From JAGNXB01 sp964471595 (GTDB lineage: Bacteria; Bacteroidota; Bacteroidia; Chitinophagales; Saprospiraceae), in NCBI GenBank assembly GCA_964471595.1, contig CAYYGN010000007.1:1-64000 (forward strand): 64,000 nucleotides of DNA. The letters run 5' to 3'. Below are positions 1 through 13,115 of this stretch, in pieces. The position numbers and the translations under genes were made by a program. The notes beneath the pieces are model-generated. The model was not told the origin of the DNA, searched no databases, and saw only the letters and a program-made list of their open reading frames with translations. The stretch's first letter is position 1, and each line of letters opens with the position of its first letter.

Positions 1-3000
1 ACCACCCCTGAAAACAGGATCAGTGAAGGTCTTTACAAGGTATTTCAGGAAAACTTCCCGATCAGCGATGCCCGGAATATCTTCCTGCTGGAGTTTCAGG
101 ACTATTTCATCGACCCGCCCCGGTATTCCATCGAGGAATGCATGCAGCGAGGTCTGACTTACAGTGTTCCGCTCAAAGCCAAGCTGAAGCTTTCCTGCAA
201 TGACGAGGAACATATTGACTTCCAGACGATTGTGCAGGATGTCTTCCTCGGCAATATCCCCTATATGACGCCCAAGGGCACCTTCGTCATCAACGGGGCC
301 GAGCGCGTCATCGTTTCCCAGCTGCACCGCTCCCCGGGCGTATTCTTCGGGCAGAGCTTCCACCCCAATGGCAGCCAGATCTTTTCGGCCAGGGTGATTC
401 CGTTCAAAGGCGCGTGGATGGAATTTGCCACCGACATCAACAACGTGATGTACGCCTACATCGACCGGAAGAAGAAATTTCCGGTGACCACATTGCTCCG
501 TGCTATCGGATATGACACGGACAAGGCGATCCTGGATCTGTTCGGTCTCGCCGACGAGATACCCGCTTCCAAGGCTTCCCTTGAAAAGGCATTGGGCCGG
601 AAACTGGCTGCCAGGGTACTGCGCAGCTGGACGGAGGATTTCGTGGATGAGGATACCGGTGAGGTGGTCACGATCGAGCGTAACGAAATCATCCTGGAGA
701 GGGACATTGTCCTGGATGAAGACAATATTGCCCTGATCCTGGAGGCGGAGTGCAAAACCATCATCCTGCAGAAGGAAGATGTCGAAGAGGACTACGCCAT
801 CATATACAATACCCTGCAGAAGGATCCCTCCAGTTCGGAGATGGAAGCGGTCACGCACATCTACCGGCAATTGCGCGGCACCGATCCCCCTGATGAGGAG
901 ACGGCGCGGGGCATCATCGACAAGTTGTTTTTCTCGGACAAGCGGTACAACCTCGGAGATGTAGGCCGGTACAAGATCAACCGCAAGCTGGGACTCCAGA
1001 TTGACGAGGAGACCCTGGTATTGACCAAAGAGGATATCATTGCCATCGTCAAATACCTGGTCAAGCTCATCAACCAGCATGCGGAGATCGATGACATAGA
1101 CCACCTCAGCAACCGTCGCGTACGAACGGTGGGCGAACAGCTTTTCGCCCAGTTCGGGGTCGGATTGGCCAGGATGGCCCGCACGATCCGCGAGCGGATG
1201 AATGTCAGGGACAATGAGGTGTTCACCCCGGTGGATCTGATCAATGCCAGGACCCTTTCCTCCGTGATCAACTCCTTTTTCGGAACCAGCCAGTTGTCCC
1301 AGTTTCTCGACCAGACCAATCCGCTTTCCGAAATCACGCACAAAAGGCGGATTTCCGCCCTCGGTCCCGGAGGTTTGTCAAGGGAACGGGCCGGTTTTGA
1401 AGTCCGTGACGTGCATTACTCCCACTACGGACGTCTGTGCACCATCGAGACCCCGGAAGGTCCGAACATCGGTCTGATCAGTACCCTTTGCGTACATGCC
1501 AAGGTCAACAAGATGGGGTTCCTGGAGACGCCTTATCGCCGCGTGATCAGTGGCAAGGTGGATGTCAAGGGGCAGGTGGAATTTCTCTCCGCCGAAGGCG
1601 AGGATGACATGCGTATCGCCCAGGCCAATGCCCCCCTGGATCCCAAAGGCGGGTTTCTTTCGGACCGTATCAAATCCAGAGAACACGGTGAATTTCCGGT
1701 GCTTAGCCCGGATGAACTCGATTATATGGACGTCGCCCCCAACCAGATTGTCGGAGTGTCCGCGTCCCTCATTCCATTCCTGGAACACGATGACGCCAAC
1801 CGGGCGCTCATGGGCTCCAACATGCAACGTCAGGCGGTACCCCTGATCAAACCCTCCAGTCCTATCGTCGGCACCGGACTGGAAGGCAAGGTGGCCCGTG
1901 ATTCCCGCATGCTGATCAATGCCGAAGGGGAAGGCGTGGTGGAATATGTCGATGCCAACCAGATCATCATCCGTTATGACCGCACCGAAGAAGATCAGCT
2001 TATCTCCTTTGAGGACAACCGCAAAACCTATTCCCTCACCAAGTTCCTGAGTACCAACCAGGGTACCTGCATCAACCTGAAGCCAATCGTCCGTAAAGGT
2101 GACCGGGTGGAGCGGGGGCAGATCCTCTGTGACGGATATGCTACGGAAAAAGGGGAATTGGCCCTTGGCCAAAACCTCAAAGTGGCGTTCATGCCCTGGA
2201 AAGGGTACAATTTCGAGGATGCCATCGTGATCTCCGAGCGCGTCGTTCGGGACGACATCTTCACTTCCATCCACATCGAGAGTTTCGAGCTGGACGTACG
2301 GGACACCAAACTCGGCGAGGAGGAACTGACCAACGACATTCCCAATGTCAGTGAGGAAGCCACCAAGGATCTCGATGAACAAGGTATCATCCGCATCGGA
2401 GCCTGGGTCAACGAAGGCGACATTGTGATCGGTAAAATCACTCCCAAAGGGGAATCCGATCCAACGCCCGAAGAAAAGCTGCTGCGCGCCATTTTCGGCG
2501 ACAAGGCGGGTGATGTCAAGGACGCGTCCCTCAAAGCGCCCCCTTCCACGTTTGGCGTGGTCATTGACCGTCAGGTTTTTGCCCGTGCCAAGAAGGACAA
2601 AGTGCAAAAGGTCCAGGAGAAGGAACAGCTCGACAAATTGGAGGATGCCCACGCCGTGGCCATGAATGAGCTCAAGACCATCCTTATGGACAAGCTCATG
2701 GTCCTGACCCAGGGCAAGACTTCCCAGGGCATCAGGAGTATCTACAATGAGGAGATGGTCTCCAAAGGAGTGAAATTCAACCAGTCCGTGCTGAAAAGCA
2801 TTGACTTCGGTGTCGTGGATTATCACAACTGGACAGAAGACAAGCACACCAACGATCTGGTGGCGCAGTTGATGCACAACTTTTCCATCAAGGTCAACGA
2901 AGAACTCGGACGCTACAAGCGGGAAAAGTTCAATATCTCCATCGGCGACGAACTTCCTGCCGGTGTGCTCAAACTGGCGAAAGTGTACCTGGCCCGCAAG

Positions 3001-3690
3001 CGCAAGCTGAAGGTAGGGGACAAGATGGCCGGACGGCATGGCAACAAGGGCATCGTATCCAAAATCGTGCGTGCCGAGGATATGCCTTTCCTCCCTGACG
3101 GAACGCCGGTGGATATCGTACTCAACCCGTTGGGTGTACCTTCCCGGATGAACCTGGGTCAGATTTTCGAGACCGTTCTGGGTTGGGCCGGCGAAAAGCT
3201 GGGGGTCAAGTTTGCGACACCCATCTTCGACGGAGCCAAGCGGAATGAAGTGGAGGACTATATTGCTCAGGCCGACATTCCCGCCCTTGGTCAGACCTAT
3301 CTCTATGACGGTGAGACCGGCGACCGGTTCCACCAGGAAGCCACGGTTGGCGTGATCTACATGATCAAGCTCTCCCACATGATCGACGACAAGATGCACG
3401 CCCGTTCCATCGGCCCGTATTCGCTCATCACCCAACAGCCGCTTGGTGGTAAAGCCCAGTTTGGTGGCCAGCGCTTTGGTGAGATGGAAGTGTGGGCCCT
3501 GGAAGCCTTCGGCGCCAGCAACATCCTGCGCGAATTGCTGACCGTCAAGTCGGATGACATCATCGGACGCGCCAAAACGTATGAGGCCATCGTGAAGGGG
3601 GACAATCTGCCCGAACCCAACATTCCGGAGTCATTCAACGTGCTCATTCACGAGTTGCGCGGACTGGCCCTGGATGTCAAGTTTGACTGA
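1..3690 (+). CDS. rpoB: RNA polymerase beta subunit (5' end outside window)
   Basis: This is the beta subunit of DNA-directed RNA polymerase, which forms half of the active-site cleft in the core enzyme. The reading frame is open from base 1 and gives 1229 residues here, so only a few dozen N-terminal residues are missing. The first in-window ATG (142) is internal, because RpoB-like sequence (ISEGLYKVFQENFPISDARN) precedes it. The rifampicin region (SQLSQFLDQTNPLSEITHKR) around base 1290-1380 keeps the D, H and S residues of the sensitive type. The GRHGNKG motif near base 3030 and QRFGEMEVWALEAFGAS near 3470 are the conserved catalytic and C-terminal blocks. rpoC follows after 47 bp, as in the usual rpoBC operon. 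Confidence 0.98.
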   Translation, partial: TTPENRISEGLYKVFQENFPISDARNIFLLEFQDYFIDPPRYSIEECMQRGLTYSVPLKAKLKLSCNDEEHIDFQTIVQDVFLGNIPYMTPKGTFVINGAERVIVSQLHRSPGVFFGQSFHPNGSQIFSARVIPFKGAWMEFATDINNVMYAYIDRKKKFPVTTLLRAIGYDTDKAILDLFGLADEIPASKASLEKALGRKLAARVLRSWTEDFVDEDTGEVVTIERNEIILERDIVLDEDNIALILEAECKTIILQKEDVEEDYAIIYNTLQKDPSSSEMEAVTHIYRQLRGTDPPDEETARGIIDKLFFSDKRYNLGDVGRYKINRKLGLQIDEETLVLTKEDIIAIVKYLVKLINQHAEIDDIDHLSNRRVRTVGEQLFAQFGVGLARMARTIRERMNVRDNEVFTPVDLINARTLSSVINSFFGTSQLSQFLDQTNPLSEITHKRRISALGPGGLSRERAGFEVRDVHYSHYGRLCTIETPEGPNIGLISTLCVHAKVNKMGFLETPYRRVISGKVDVKGQVEFLSAEGEDDMRIAQANAPLDPKGGFLSDRIKSREHGEFPVLSPDELDYMDVAPNQIVGVSASLIPFLEHDDANRALMGSNMQRQAVPLIKPSSPIVGTGLEGKVARDSRMLINAEGEGVVEYVDANQIIIRYDRTEEDQLISFEDNRKTYSLTKFLSTNQGTCINLKPIVRKGDRVERGQILCDGYATEKGELALGQNLKVAFMPWKGYNFEDAIVISERVVRDDIFTSIHIESFELDVRDTKLGEEELTNDIPNVSEEATKDLDEQGIIRIGAWVNEGDIVIGKITPKGESDPTPEEKLLRAIFGDKAGDVKDASLKAPPSTFGVVIDRQVFARAKKDKVQKVQEKEQLDKLEDAHAVAMNELKTILMDKLMVLTQGKTSQGIRSIYNEEMVSKGVKFNQSVLKSIDFGVVDYHNWTEDKHTNDLVAQLMHNFSIKVNEELGRYKREKFNISIGDELPAGVLKLAKVYLARKRKLKVGDKMAGRHGNKGIVSKIVRAEDMPFLPDGTPVDIVLNPLGVPSRMNLGQIFETVLGWAGEKLGVKFATPIFDGAKRNEVEDYIAQADIPALGQTYLYDGETGDRFHQEATVGVIYMIKLSHMIDDKMHARSIGPYSLITQQPLGGKAQFGGQRFGEMEVWALEAFGASNILRELLTVKSDDIIGRAKTYEAIVKGDNLPEPNIPESFNVLIHELRGLALDVKFD

Positions 3691-3737
3691 TCCCCGACGG
3701 AACGAAACCTTCCTTCTCAGCCTTACAAACCACGCAT

Positions 3738-8033
<4,296 letters not shown>

Positions 8034-8061
8034 TCCGGACGCCGCAAGGTTCATCACCCGG

Positions 8062-8096
8062 CAGCGGGGGCAGGAACGAACTTCCTGTCCCCGCTG
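8062..8096 (+). terminator. hairpin after rpoC
   Basis: CAGCGGGGGCAGGAA pairs with TTCCTGTCCCCGCTG (15 bp with one G-T pair) around a 5-nt loop. Only a weak T-rich stretch (TTCATTT) follows, so termination may be partial or factor-assisted. The position between rpoC and a new promoter fits an operon end. Confidence 0.6.
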
Positions 8097-8102
8097 TTCA
8101 TT

Positions 8103-8110
8103 TACCTTTG
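8103..8110 (+). promoter_or_regulatory. Bacteroidota -7 box upstream of ruvX
   Basis: TACCTTTG matches the TAnnTTTG consensus of the Bacteroidota primary sigma factor and lies 16 nt before the ruvX ATG. No clear TTTG -33 box is visible at the expected distance. Confidence 0.5.
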
Positions 8111-8126
8111 AACCCTGAATCAAAAA

Positions 8127-8555
8127 ATGGGAAGGTTGCTCGCCATAGACTACGGTGAAAAACGGTGCGGTATAGCCGTCACCGATCCACTGCGCATCAT
8201 AGCGGCCGGACTTACGACGGTGGACGAACCGTCTCTGCTGGCCTTTCTCAAGACCTATCTTGCCTCGGAACCGGTAGATGCCATTGTGTTGGGTTTGCCG
8301 GTGGATGAACGGGGAGTGGAAGGTCCCATTGCTGAGAAAGTAAGGAAGAAAGCCGCCGAGATTGTCAAGGCCTTTCCATTGGTGAAGATTGATTTTTGGG
8401 ATGAGCGCTACACTTCGCGGATGGCCAAAGCCGTCATCCTTGCCTCCGGCCTGAAAAAAATGCAGCGGAGAGACAAGGCCCGTGTGGACAAAGTGAGTGC
8501 AGGCCTCATTCTCCAGGAATATCTCGAACACACCGAAAAGGAAAAGCAAGTATGA
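8127..8555 (+). CDS. ruvX: Holliday junction resolvase-like / pre-16S rRNA nuclease RuvX (YqgF)
   Basis: YqgF/RuvX-family protein of the RNase H fold, 142 aa (family about 140). It acts in the cytoplasm. In E. coli it is linked to 5' processing of pre-16S rRNA and it is also annotated as a putative Holliday junction resolvase. The N-terminal MGRLLAIDYGEKRCGIAVTD holds the first catalytic Asp (D8). VLGLPVDERG in the middle and FWDERYTSRMAK further on carry the other conserved acidic residues. Its stop overlaps the def start (ATGA), so the two are translationally coupled. The start at 8127 is fixed by the conserved N-terminus. Confidence 0.93.
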   Translation: MGRLLAIDYGEKRCGIAVTDPLRIIAAGLTTVDEPSLLAFLKTYLASEPVDAIVLGLPVDERGVEGPIAEKVRKKAAEIVKAFPLVKIDFWDERYTSRMAKAVILASGLKKMQRRDKARVDKVSAGLILQEYLEHTEKEKQV

Positions 8556-9115
8556 TCCTGCCCATCTATGCCTATGGCCAGCCGGTCCTCAAGCGCCCGG
8601 CCCTAGAGATTGCACCGGATTTCCCTGACCTGCATACCCTCATCACCAATATGTGGGAGACCATGTATCACGCGCATGGCGTGGGACTGGCTGGGCCACA
8701 GGTGGGAGTGGGGTACAGGATTTTTGTGGTTGATACGGTACAGGTCAAGAATGAGGACCGAACCGGGACAGGCATCAAAAAGGTGTTTTTGAATGCCCGC
8801 ATCCTTGGCGAAGAAGGCCGTCCCTGGAGCTATGAGGAGGGTTGCCTGAGTATTCCTGATGTGCGGGGCGAAGTCGAGCGGTTGCCCACCATCCGGATCC
8901 GTTATCAGGACGAGCAATTCGAATGGCAGGAGGACACGTTTGAAGGCCTTGACGCCCGCGTCATTCAGCACGAATACGATCACATTGAGGGGGTGCTCTT
9001 CATTGAGCGGCTCAAGCCGTTGAAGCGCCGGCTCATCCAGCGCAAACTGGAGCAGATCCGGTCCGGACAGGTGGAGGTGGATTACCGAATGCGTTTTGCG
9101 ATACGCCCCGGATGA
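8552..9115 (+). CDS. def: peptide deformylase
   Basis: Metalloenzyme that removes the formyl group from the N-terminal methionine of new proteins, 187 aa, cytoplasmic. The three family motifs are all present: GVGLAGPQVG near residue 47, EEGCLSIP with the metal-binding Cys98, and QHEYDHIEG with His140, the catalytic Glu141 and His144. The first motif has GLAGPQ where many deformylases have GLAAPQ. The start overlaps ruvX by 4 bp, which suggests a two-gene operon served by the promoter near 8103. Confidence 0.96.
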   Translation: MILPIYAYGQPVLKRPALEIAPDFPDLHTLITNMWETMYHAHGVGLAGPQVGVGYRIFVVDTVQVKNEDRTGTGIKKVFLNARILGEEGRPWSYEEGCLSIPDVRGEVERLPTIRIRYQDEQFEWQEDTFEGLDARVIQHEYDHIEGVLFIERLKPLKRRLIQRKLEQIRSGQVEVDYRMRFAIRPG

Positions 9116-9151
9116 CCGTTATTTCCTATTTTGGCCTCAAATCTGACGGCT

Positions 9152-9596
9152 ATGAAACGATTGTTTTTTCTCGCGTGCTTCCTGGTCGCCTTTTCGGCAG
9201 CTTACTCCCAGGATTACCAGCGGGCCATTGGTCTGCGTTTAGGATGGGATTACGGGATATCCTACAAGCAGTTCATCAAGGGCACACATGCCATTGAGGG
9301 AATCGCCACTTTCCGGTCCTGGGGAGTACCGGGCTACCGATACAGTTATTTCCGGATCACAGGATTGTATCTGGTTCACAATCCGTTTCCCGGGGTTGAA
9401 GGCCTGCAGTGGTACTACGGTGGGGGCGCTTCGATCTCGATGTACGGTGGCGAGTACCGGGACTGGGTCAAGTCGCTCAACAAGGATTACGGGACCATGG
9501 GTATCGGGATCCACGCTGCTCTGGGTCTGGATTTCAAGATCCCCAACGCGCCTATCAATCTGTCGGCCGACTGGGTGCCTACCTTCACTTTCGGAT
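9152..9596 (+). CDS. outer-membrane beta-barrel-like protein, 3' end lost in assembly gap
   Basis: I do not recognise a named family. The ATG at 9152 gives a clear signal peptide (MKRLFFLACFLVAFSAAYSQ). About 128 residues of mature protein follow before the gap at 9597, with alternating aromatic and glycine-rich strands (YYGGGASISMYGG, GIGIHAALGLDFKIPNAPI) typical of small Bacteroidota outer-membrane barrels. A TTG in the same frame at 9131 would precede the signal peptide and is less likely. The last visible residues (LSADWVPTFTFG) resemble a closing strand, so little may be missing. I infer that it is a different gene from the T9SS tail found after the gap. Confidence 0.7.
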
Positions 9597-9696
9597 NNNN
9601 NNNNNNNNNNNNNNNNNNNNNNNNNNNNNNNNNNNNNNNNNNNNNNNNNNNNNNNNNNNNNNNNNNNNNNNNNNNNNNNNNNNNNNNNNNNNNNNN
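9597..9696. other. assembly gap (100 N)
   Basis: Exactly 100 N, the conventional placeholder for a scaffold join of unknown length. It hides the end of the outer-membrane protein gene and the start of the following T9SS cargo gene, so the true distance between them is unknown. Confidence 0.99.
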
Positions 9697-10445
9697 TTGG
9701 TGAGGAAATCATTGATGCTCCTTTCGACTCGGTATTTGAAGTAAGGGTTTCTTTTGAACCCTTGTTTCACTTTTACCCGCCATTTATTTTTTTCAAGAAG
9801 AAAATTACCCCAGCCTATCCATTTTACTCGACAGGCTGTTTCGTACTTGATCCTCTGGGTTTTTTTATCAAGGCGAAGTATCCTCCTGTAACGGTCCAAT
9901 GGGATCAGGACATTTTTCGGGATTCCTGTCGTGCGCATTCTTATATTGCATCTCACGCCGACATGTTTCATATTTTGGGATGGTGGATAGGTGGCGGGAC
10001 TGGGTGGGCGAGTCGATATAAATGCTTGGCCAATGATTCCGTATATGTGGATTCGTTGGAGTATTATAGTTCTTCTTCATATTCCTATGCACTAAAAGGA
10101 GTCATCTCTTATGATGACGGTAGCACAGACACGGTATATCGTCAGATCCTGGCGATGTGGCCGGTTCAATGGACGTATGAAGTACCGTGTGTGGGTGTTT
10201 TACCCATTGAACAACCATGGGGAGCACCCGTAGAGGTAAAAGTTTACCCCAATCCTACGCTTGGGCTGTTGAGGCTGGAAGGCATCAGTGATCAGAGCCA
10301 TACATTGATCCATAATGTGCTTGGCCGGGAGGCCGGTCAACAGTCAGGACCGGATCTGGACTTGTCGGCCCTTCCTTCCGGCTGGTACCTGCTGGATATC
10401 CGGGATGGGGACGTCCGGGGTTATGCCAGTGTGTACAAGGAATGA
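9697..10445 (+). CDS. C-terminal part of a T9SS-secreted protein
   Basis: Partial protein, open from the gap edge (first full codon at 9699), 248 residues to the stop. Most of it is unrecognised: an aromatic, Cys-poor segment with YYSSSSYSYALKG and a DDGST motif. The last 80 residues form a type A T9SS sorting domain: VEVKVYPNPTLGLLRLEGI, a beta-rich stretch, and PSGWYLLDIRDGDVRGYASV before the end. Such tails direct export across the outer membrane and are normally cleaved or used for anchoring. The frame differs from that of the gene left of the gap, but this is uninformative because the gap size is unknown. Function unknown; secretion is well supported. Confidence 0.75.
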
Positions 10446-10451
10446 AACTGC

Positions 10452-11090
10452 TTATTTCCGGCCGAAGTCGGCAGGGATCTCTCCCCAGTTGGCCGTATCC
10501 CATTTAAGGATGTGATTGGGCACGCGATGGGTCTTGAGCCATTGCTCCGCGCGGGCAATGAGGTCAAATAACCCGGCGTTTCTTGCTGTTCTTTCAAGAG
10601 TGGTTTTGGCCTTTTTATGCCTGACCCAGGCCTGGGCCGTTCGCGAGTCGGTATAGATGGCTGTTGAGGTGTCTGCGGCTTTTTCAAGGAGGGCGAGGGC
10701 GTGAACAATGGCCAGAAATTCACCCACATTATTGGTGCCGTCGGGGTAAGGTCCCTTGAGGAACAGTTGGCGGCCGGTGGCGAGGTCCACGCCCCTGTAT
10801 TCCATGGGGCCGGGCACTCCGCTGCAGGCGGCATCCACTGCCCAGGCGGGGAGGAGAGTGGTGATGTCGGGTTTGGTGCGTCGTCTTGATGGTAGGCGGG
10901 TGGATTTTTCATTATCGGGTTCAGGAGGCGTGTATCCCGCCCGATAAGCTGTCTCTGCCTCTGCACGTGTTGGGTATGACCGGAACCGGGCGTCCGGGAA
11001 ACCCTTCACCTGGTCCTGCGCCGCCGGCCATTCGGAGTAAATGCCAGGCTTACGTCCGACCCAGACGACATAGAACTTAGGTTTGCGCAT
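10452..11090 (-). CDS. ribonuclease HI with N-terminal hybrid-binding (viroplasmin) domain
   Basis: Cleaves the RNA strand of RNA-DNA hybrids; 212 aa from the ATG at 11090. The N-terminal part, MRKPKFYVVWVGRKPGIYSEW through about residue 47, is the hybrid-binding domain shared with eukaryotic RNase H1 and caulimovirus viroplasmin. The C-terminal RNase H fold keeps the acidic catalytic set: Asp in WAVDAACSG, Glu in NNVGEFLAIVHAL, Asp in IYTDSRTAQAW, and Asp near the end in WDTANWGEIPADFGRK. A longer frame reaches 11222 but would cover the promoter of the divergent tatD gene, so I reject it. The 3' end lies 6 bp from the convergent T9SS gene. Confidence 0.9.
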   Translation of the reverse strand: MRKPKFYVVWVGRKPGIYSEWPAAQDQVKGFPDARFRSYPTRAEAETAYRAGYTPPEPDNEKSTRLPSRRRTKPDITTLLPAWAVDAACSGVPGPMEYRGVDLATGRQLFLKGPYPDGTNNVGEFLAIVHALALLEKAADTSTAIYTDSRTAQAWVRHKKAKTTLERTARNAGLFDLIARAEQWLKTHRVPNHILKWDTANWGEIPADFGRK

Positions 11091-11150
11091 TGGAAAAAGG
11101 TTGAGTGCCCAAATATCCGGGAAAGTTCTGCAGCTACACGGCCAAGGGTC

Positions 11151-11158
11151 TAACTTTG
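11151..11158 (+). promoter_or_regulatory. -7 box for tatD
   Basis: TAACTTTG matches TAnnTTTG exactly and sits 20 nt before the GTG start chosen for TatD. It argues against the longer reading frame that would begin at 11083. Confidence 0.5.
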
Positions 11159-11178
11159 CCTTCCAAATTCTGATCCTC

Positions 11179-11982
11179 GTGACGGAAACAACGGGATATC
11201 CTCCTCCTTTTCTTGTGGACACCCACGCCCATCTTTATGTGCGCGCTTTTGACACCGACCGTTCGGAAGTGATCCACCGGATGCGCATGGCGGGTGTGGG
11301 TCGTGCCTATCTTCCCAACATCGACTTGTCCAGTGTTGAGCCGATGATGGCCCTTTGCAGGGATAGGCCAGGCGTTTGTTTTCCCATGCTCGGGCTGCAT
11401 CCTTGCCATGTGGAGGTTGATTTTGAAGAAGTTTTGGACAGGATGAAGATCCTGTTGGAGGAGCATGCTGTGGTCGCCATCGGAGAGATCGGTCTGGATG
11501 CCTACTGGGACAAAACCAGTTTGCCCCGGCAGGAATCGGCATTCAGGCAGCAACTGCGTTGGGGATTGGATCGCGAGCTGCCCGTGGTCATACACAGCAG
11601 AGAGACCCTCGACGATTGCATCCGCATCGTCGGGGAAGAAGGGAATGGAAGGATACGCGGCATTTTTCATTGCTTCACAGGTGACTTGTTGCAGGCAGAG
11701 CGCATCGCCGGGATGGGCATGTACATTGGTATCGGCGGCGTATATACGTACAACAAAAGCCATGAACTCAGGGACGTGCTGAGCCGGTTTCCCCTGGATC
11801 ATGTGGTATTGGAAACGGATGCTCCATATCTGGCGCCTGTTCCTTTTCGGGGAAAGCGCAACGAACCTGCCTATGTCAGGCAGGTAGCCGAAGCGTTGGC
11901 CGCCGACCGGGACTTGACCCTGGAGGAATTCGCTCGAATTACCTCCCGGAATGCCGACCTCATCTTCCGTTTCTCCGAATAA
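11179..11982 (+). CDS. TatD-family metal-dependent hydrolase (DNase)
   Basis: TatD-type TIM-barrel hydrolase, 267 aa from a GTG at 11179 (family about 260). Related enzymes are Mg-dependent 3'-5' DNases acting in DNA repair or turnover. The metal ligands are visible: FLVDTHAHLY (His16, His18), GEIGLDAYWD with the bridging Glu, VIHSRET, FHCFTG, and the C-terminal ETDAPYLAPVPFRGKRNEP. An upstream in-frame ATG (11083) would add 32 residues covering the promoter and the divergent RNase HI start, so it is not used. The RNase HI gene is transcribed divergently about 90 bp away. tRNA-Ser follows 86 bp downstream. Confidence 0.93.
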   Translation: MTETTGYPPPFLVDTHAHLYVRAFDTDRSEVIHRMRMAGVGRAYLPNIDLSSVEPMMALCRDRPGVCFPMLGLHPCHVEVDFEEVLDRMKILLEEHAVVAIGEIGLDAYWDKTSLPRQESAFRQQLRWGLDRELPVVIHSRETLDDCIRIVGEEGNGRIRGIFHCFTGDLLQAERIAGMGMYIGIGGVYTYNKSHELRDVLSRFPLDHVVLETDAPYLAPVPFRGKRNEPAYVRQVAEALAADRDLTLEEFARITSRNADLIFRFSE

Positions 11983-12068
11983 CCGGCGATTCAATCCAAC
12001 TTATTTCGGATATTTGCAGCCCCTTCCTGCGAAGAGAGCTATCTGACCAGGGTCAGAGGAATTACAGA

Positions 12069-12156
12069 GGAGAGTTGGCCGAGTGGTCGAAGGCGCACGC
12101 CTGGAAAGTGTGTAGGCTCCAAAAGGGCCTCGAGGGTTCGAATCCCTCACTCTCCG
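12069..12156 (+). tRNA. tRNA-Ser (anticodon GGA)
   Basis: 88-nt class II tRNA. The acceptor stem is GGAGAGT/ACTCTCC. The D-arm begins TGGCCGAGTGG, the anticodon stem is CACGC/GTGTG with loop CTGGAAA giving anticodon GGA, and a long variable arm follows, as required for serine. The T-arm is GAGGG-TTCGAAT-CCCTC and the discriminator is G. CCA is not fully encoded (GCATA follows). It reads UCC and UCU codons. Confidence 0.97.
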
Positions 12157-12167
12157 CATATCGAACA

Positions 12168-12193
12168 GGGGCTGCCCATCGGGCAGCCCTTTT
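12168..12193 (+). terminator. intrinsic terminator of tRNA-Ser
   Basis: GGGCTGCCC pairs perfectly with GGGCAGCCC around a 3-nt loop and is followed by TTTTGTGTTT. The flanks of this hairpin (TATCGAACAGGG and GTGTTTGGG) reappear in inverted orientation inside the tandem repeat that follows. Confidence 0.85.
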
Positions 12194-12210
12194 GTGTTTG
12201 GGGCGATCGG

Positions 12211-13115
12211 CCGTGCTGGCACGAGGCCGTTTGACCCAAACACGAAAGGCGGCGAAGCCGCCCTGTTCGATATCAGCCTCCCCCCCAAGGGATCATCGAG
12301 GCGGCGTGAGCCGGCGAGATAATCCACCTGTCCAAGGGATCATGGAGGCGGCGTGAGCCGGCGAGATAATCCTGGAATGGAAAGGGATTCACCGTGCTGG
12401 CACGAGGCCGTTTGACCCAAACACGAAAGGCGGCGAAGCCGCCCTGTTCGATATCAGCCTCCCCCCCAAGGGATCATCGAGGCGGCGTGAGCCGGCGAGA
12501 TAATCCACCTGTCCAAGGGATCATGGAGGCGGCGTGAGCCGGCGAGATAATCCTGGAATGGAAAGGGATTCACCGTGCTGGCACGAGGCCGGTTGACCCA
12601 AACACGAAAGGCGGCGAAGCCGCCCTGTTCGATATTGGCCTCCCCCCCAAGGGATCATGGAGGCGGCGTGAGCCGGCGAGATAATCCACCTGTCCAAGGG
12701 ATCATGGAGGCGGCGTGAGCCGGCGAGATAATCCTGGAATGGAAAGGGATTCACCGTGCTGGCACGAGGCCGGTTGACCCAAACACGAAAGGCGGCGAAG
12801 CCGCCCTGTTCGATATTGGCCTCCCCCCCAAGGGATCATGGAGGCGGCGNNNNNNNNNNNNNNNNNNNNNNNNNNNNNNNNNNNNNNNNNNNNNNNNNNN
12901 NNNNNNNNNNNNNNNNNNNNNNNNNNNNNNNNNNNNNNNNNNNNNNNNNGCCTCCCCCCCAAGGGATCATGGAGGCGGCGATAGGCGGCGAGATAATCGT
13001 GGAATGGAAAGGGATTCACCGTGCTGGCACGAAGCCGGTTGACCCAAACACGAAATGCGGCGAAGCCGCCCTGTTCGATATCAGCCTCCCCCCCAGGGAA
13101 CATCGAGGCGGCGAG
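12211..13115. repeat. 181-bp tandem repeat array next to tRNA-Ser
   Basis: The phrase GTGCTGGCACGA recurs with G at 12213, 12394, 12575, 12756 and, after the gap, 13021. The visible period is 181 bp. Each full unit contains a palindromic centre (GTGCTGGCAC), a GGCGGCGAAGCCGCC hairpin, and two copies, 47 bp apart, of a sub-repeat beginning AAGGGATCAT and ending GCCGGCGAGATAATCC. Copies differ at single bases (for example CATCGAG or CATGGAG). The final unit is shortened and more diverged. 181 is not a multiple of 3 and the frames do not stay in register, so the array is non-coding. A 100-N gap interrupts it, so the copy number is unknown. Confidence 0.92.
12850..12949. other. assembly gap (100 N) inside the repeat array
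   Basis: Exactly 100 N between two identical repeat contexts, as expected where short reads could not resolve the tandem copies. Additional units or unrelated sequence may be hidden here. Confidence 0.99.

Noticed and set aside
1378..3435. 685-aa frame antisense to rpoB
   Set aside because: A shadow of GC-rich codon structure opposite a universally conserved gene; His/Asp-rich with no recognisable domain.
11083..11222. Upstream extensions of tatD (to 11083) and RNase HI (to 11222)
   Set aside because: They would overlap each other head to head across the divergent promoter region and add sequence without family resemblance.
12001..12327. Minus-strand frame (108 aa) across tRNA-Ser with the phrase VRDSNPRGPFGAYTLSRRAPS
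   Set aside because: This is the well-known false frame antisense to serine tRNAs; it is tRNA complement, not a protein.
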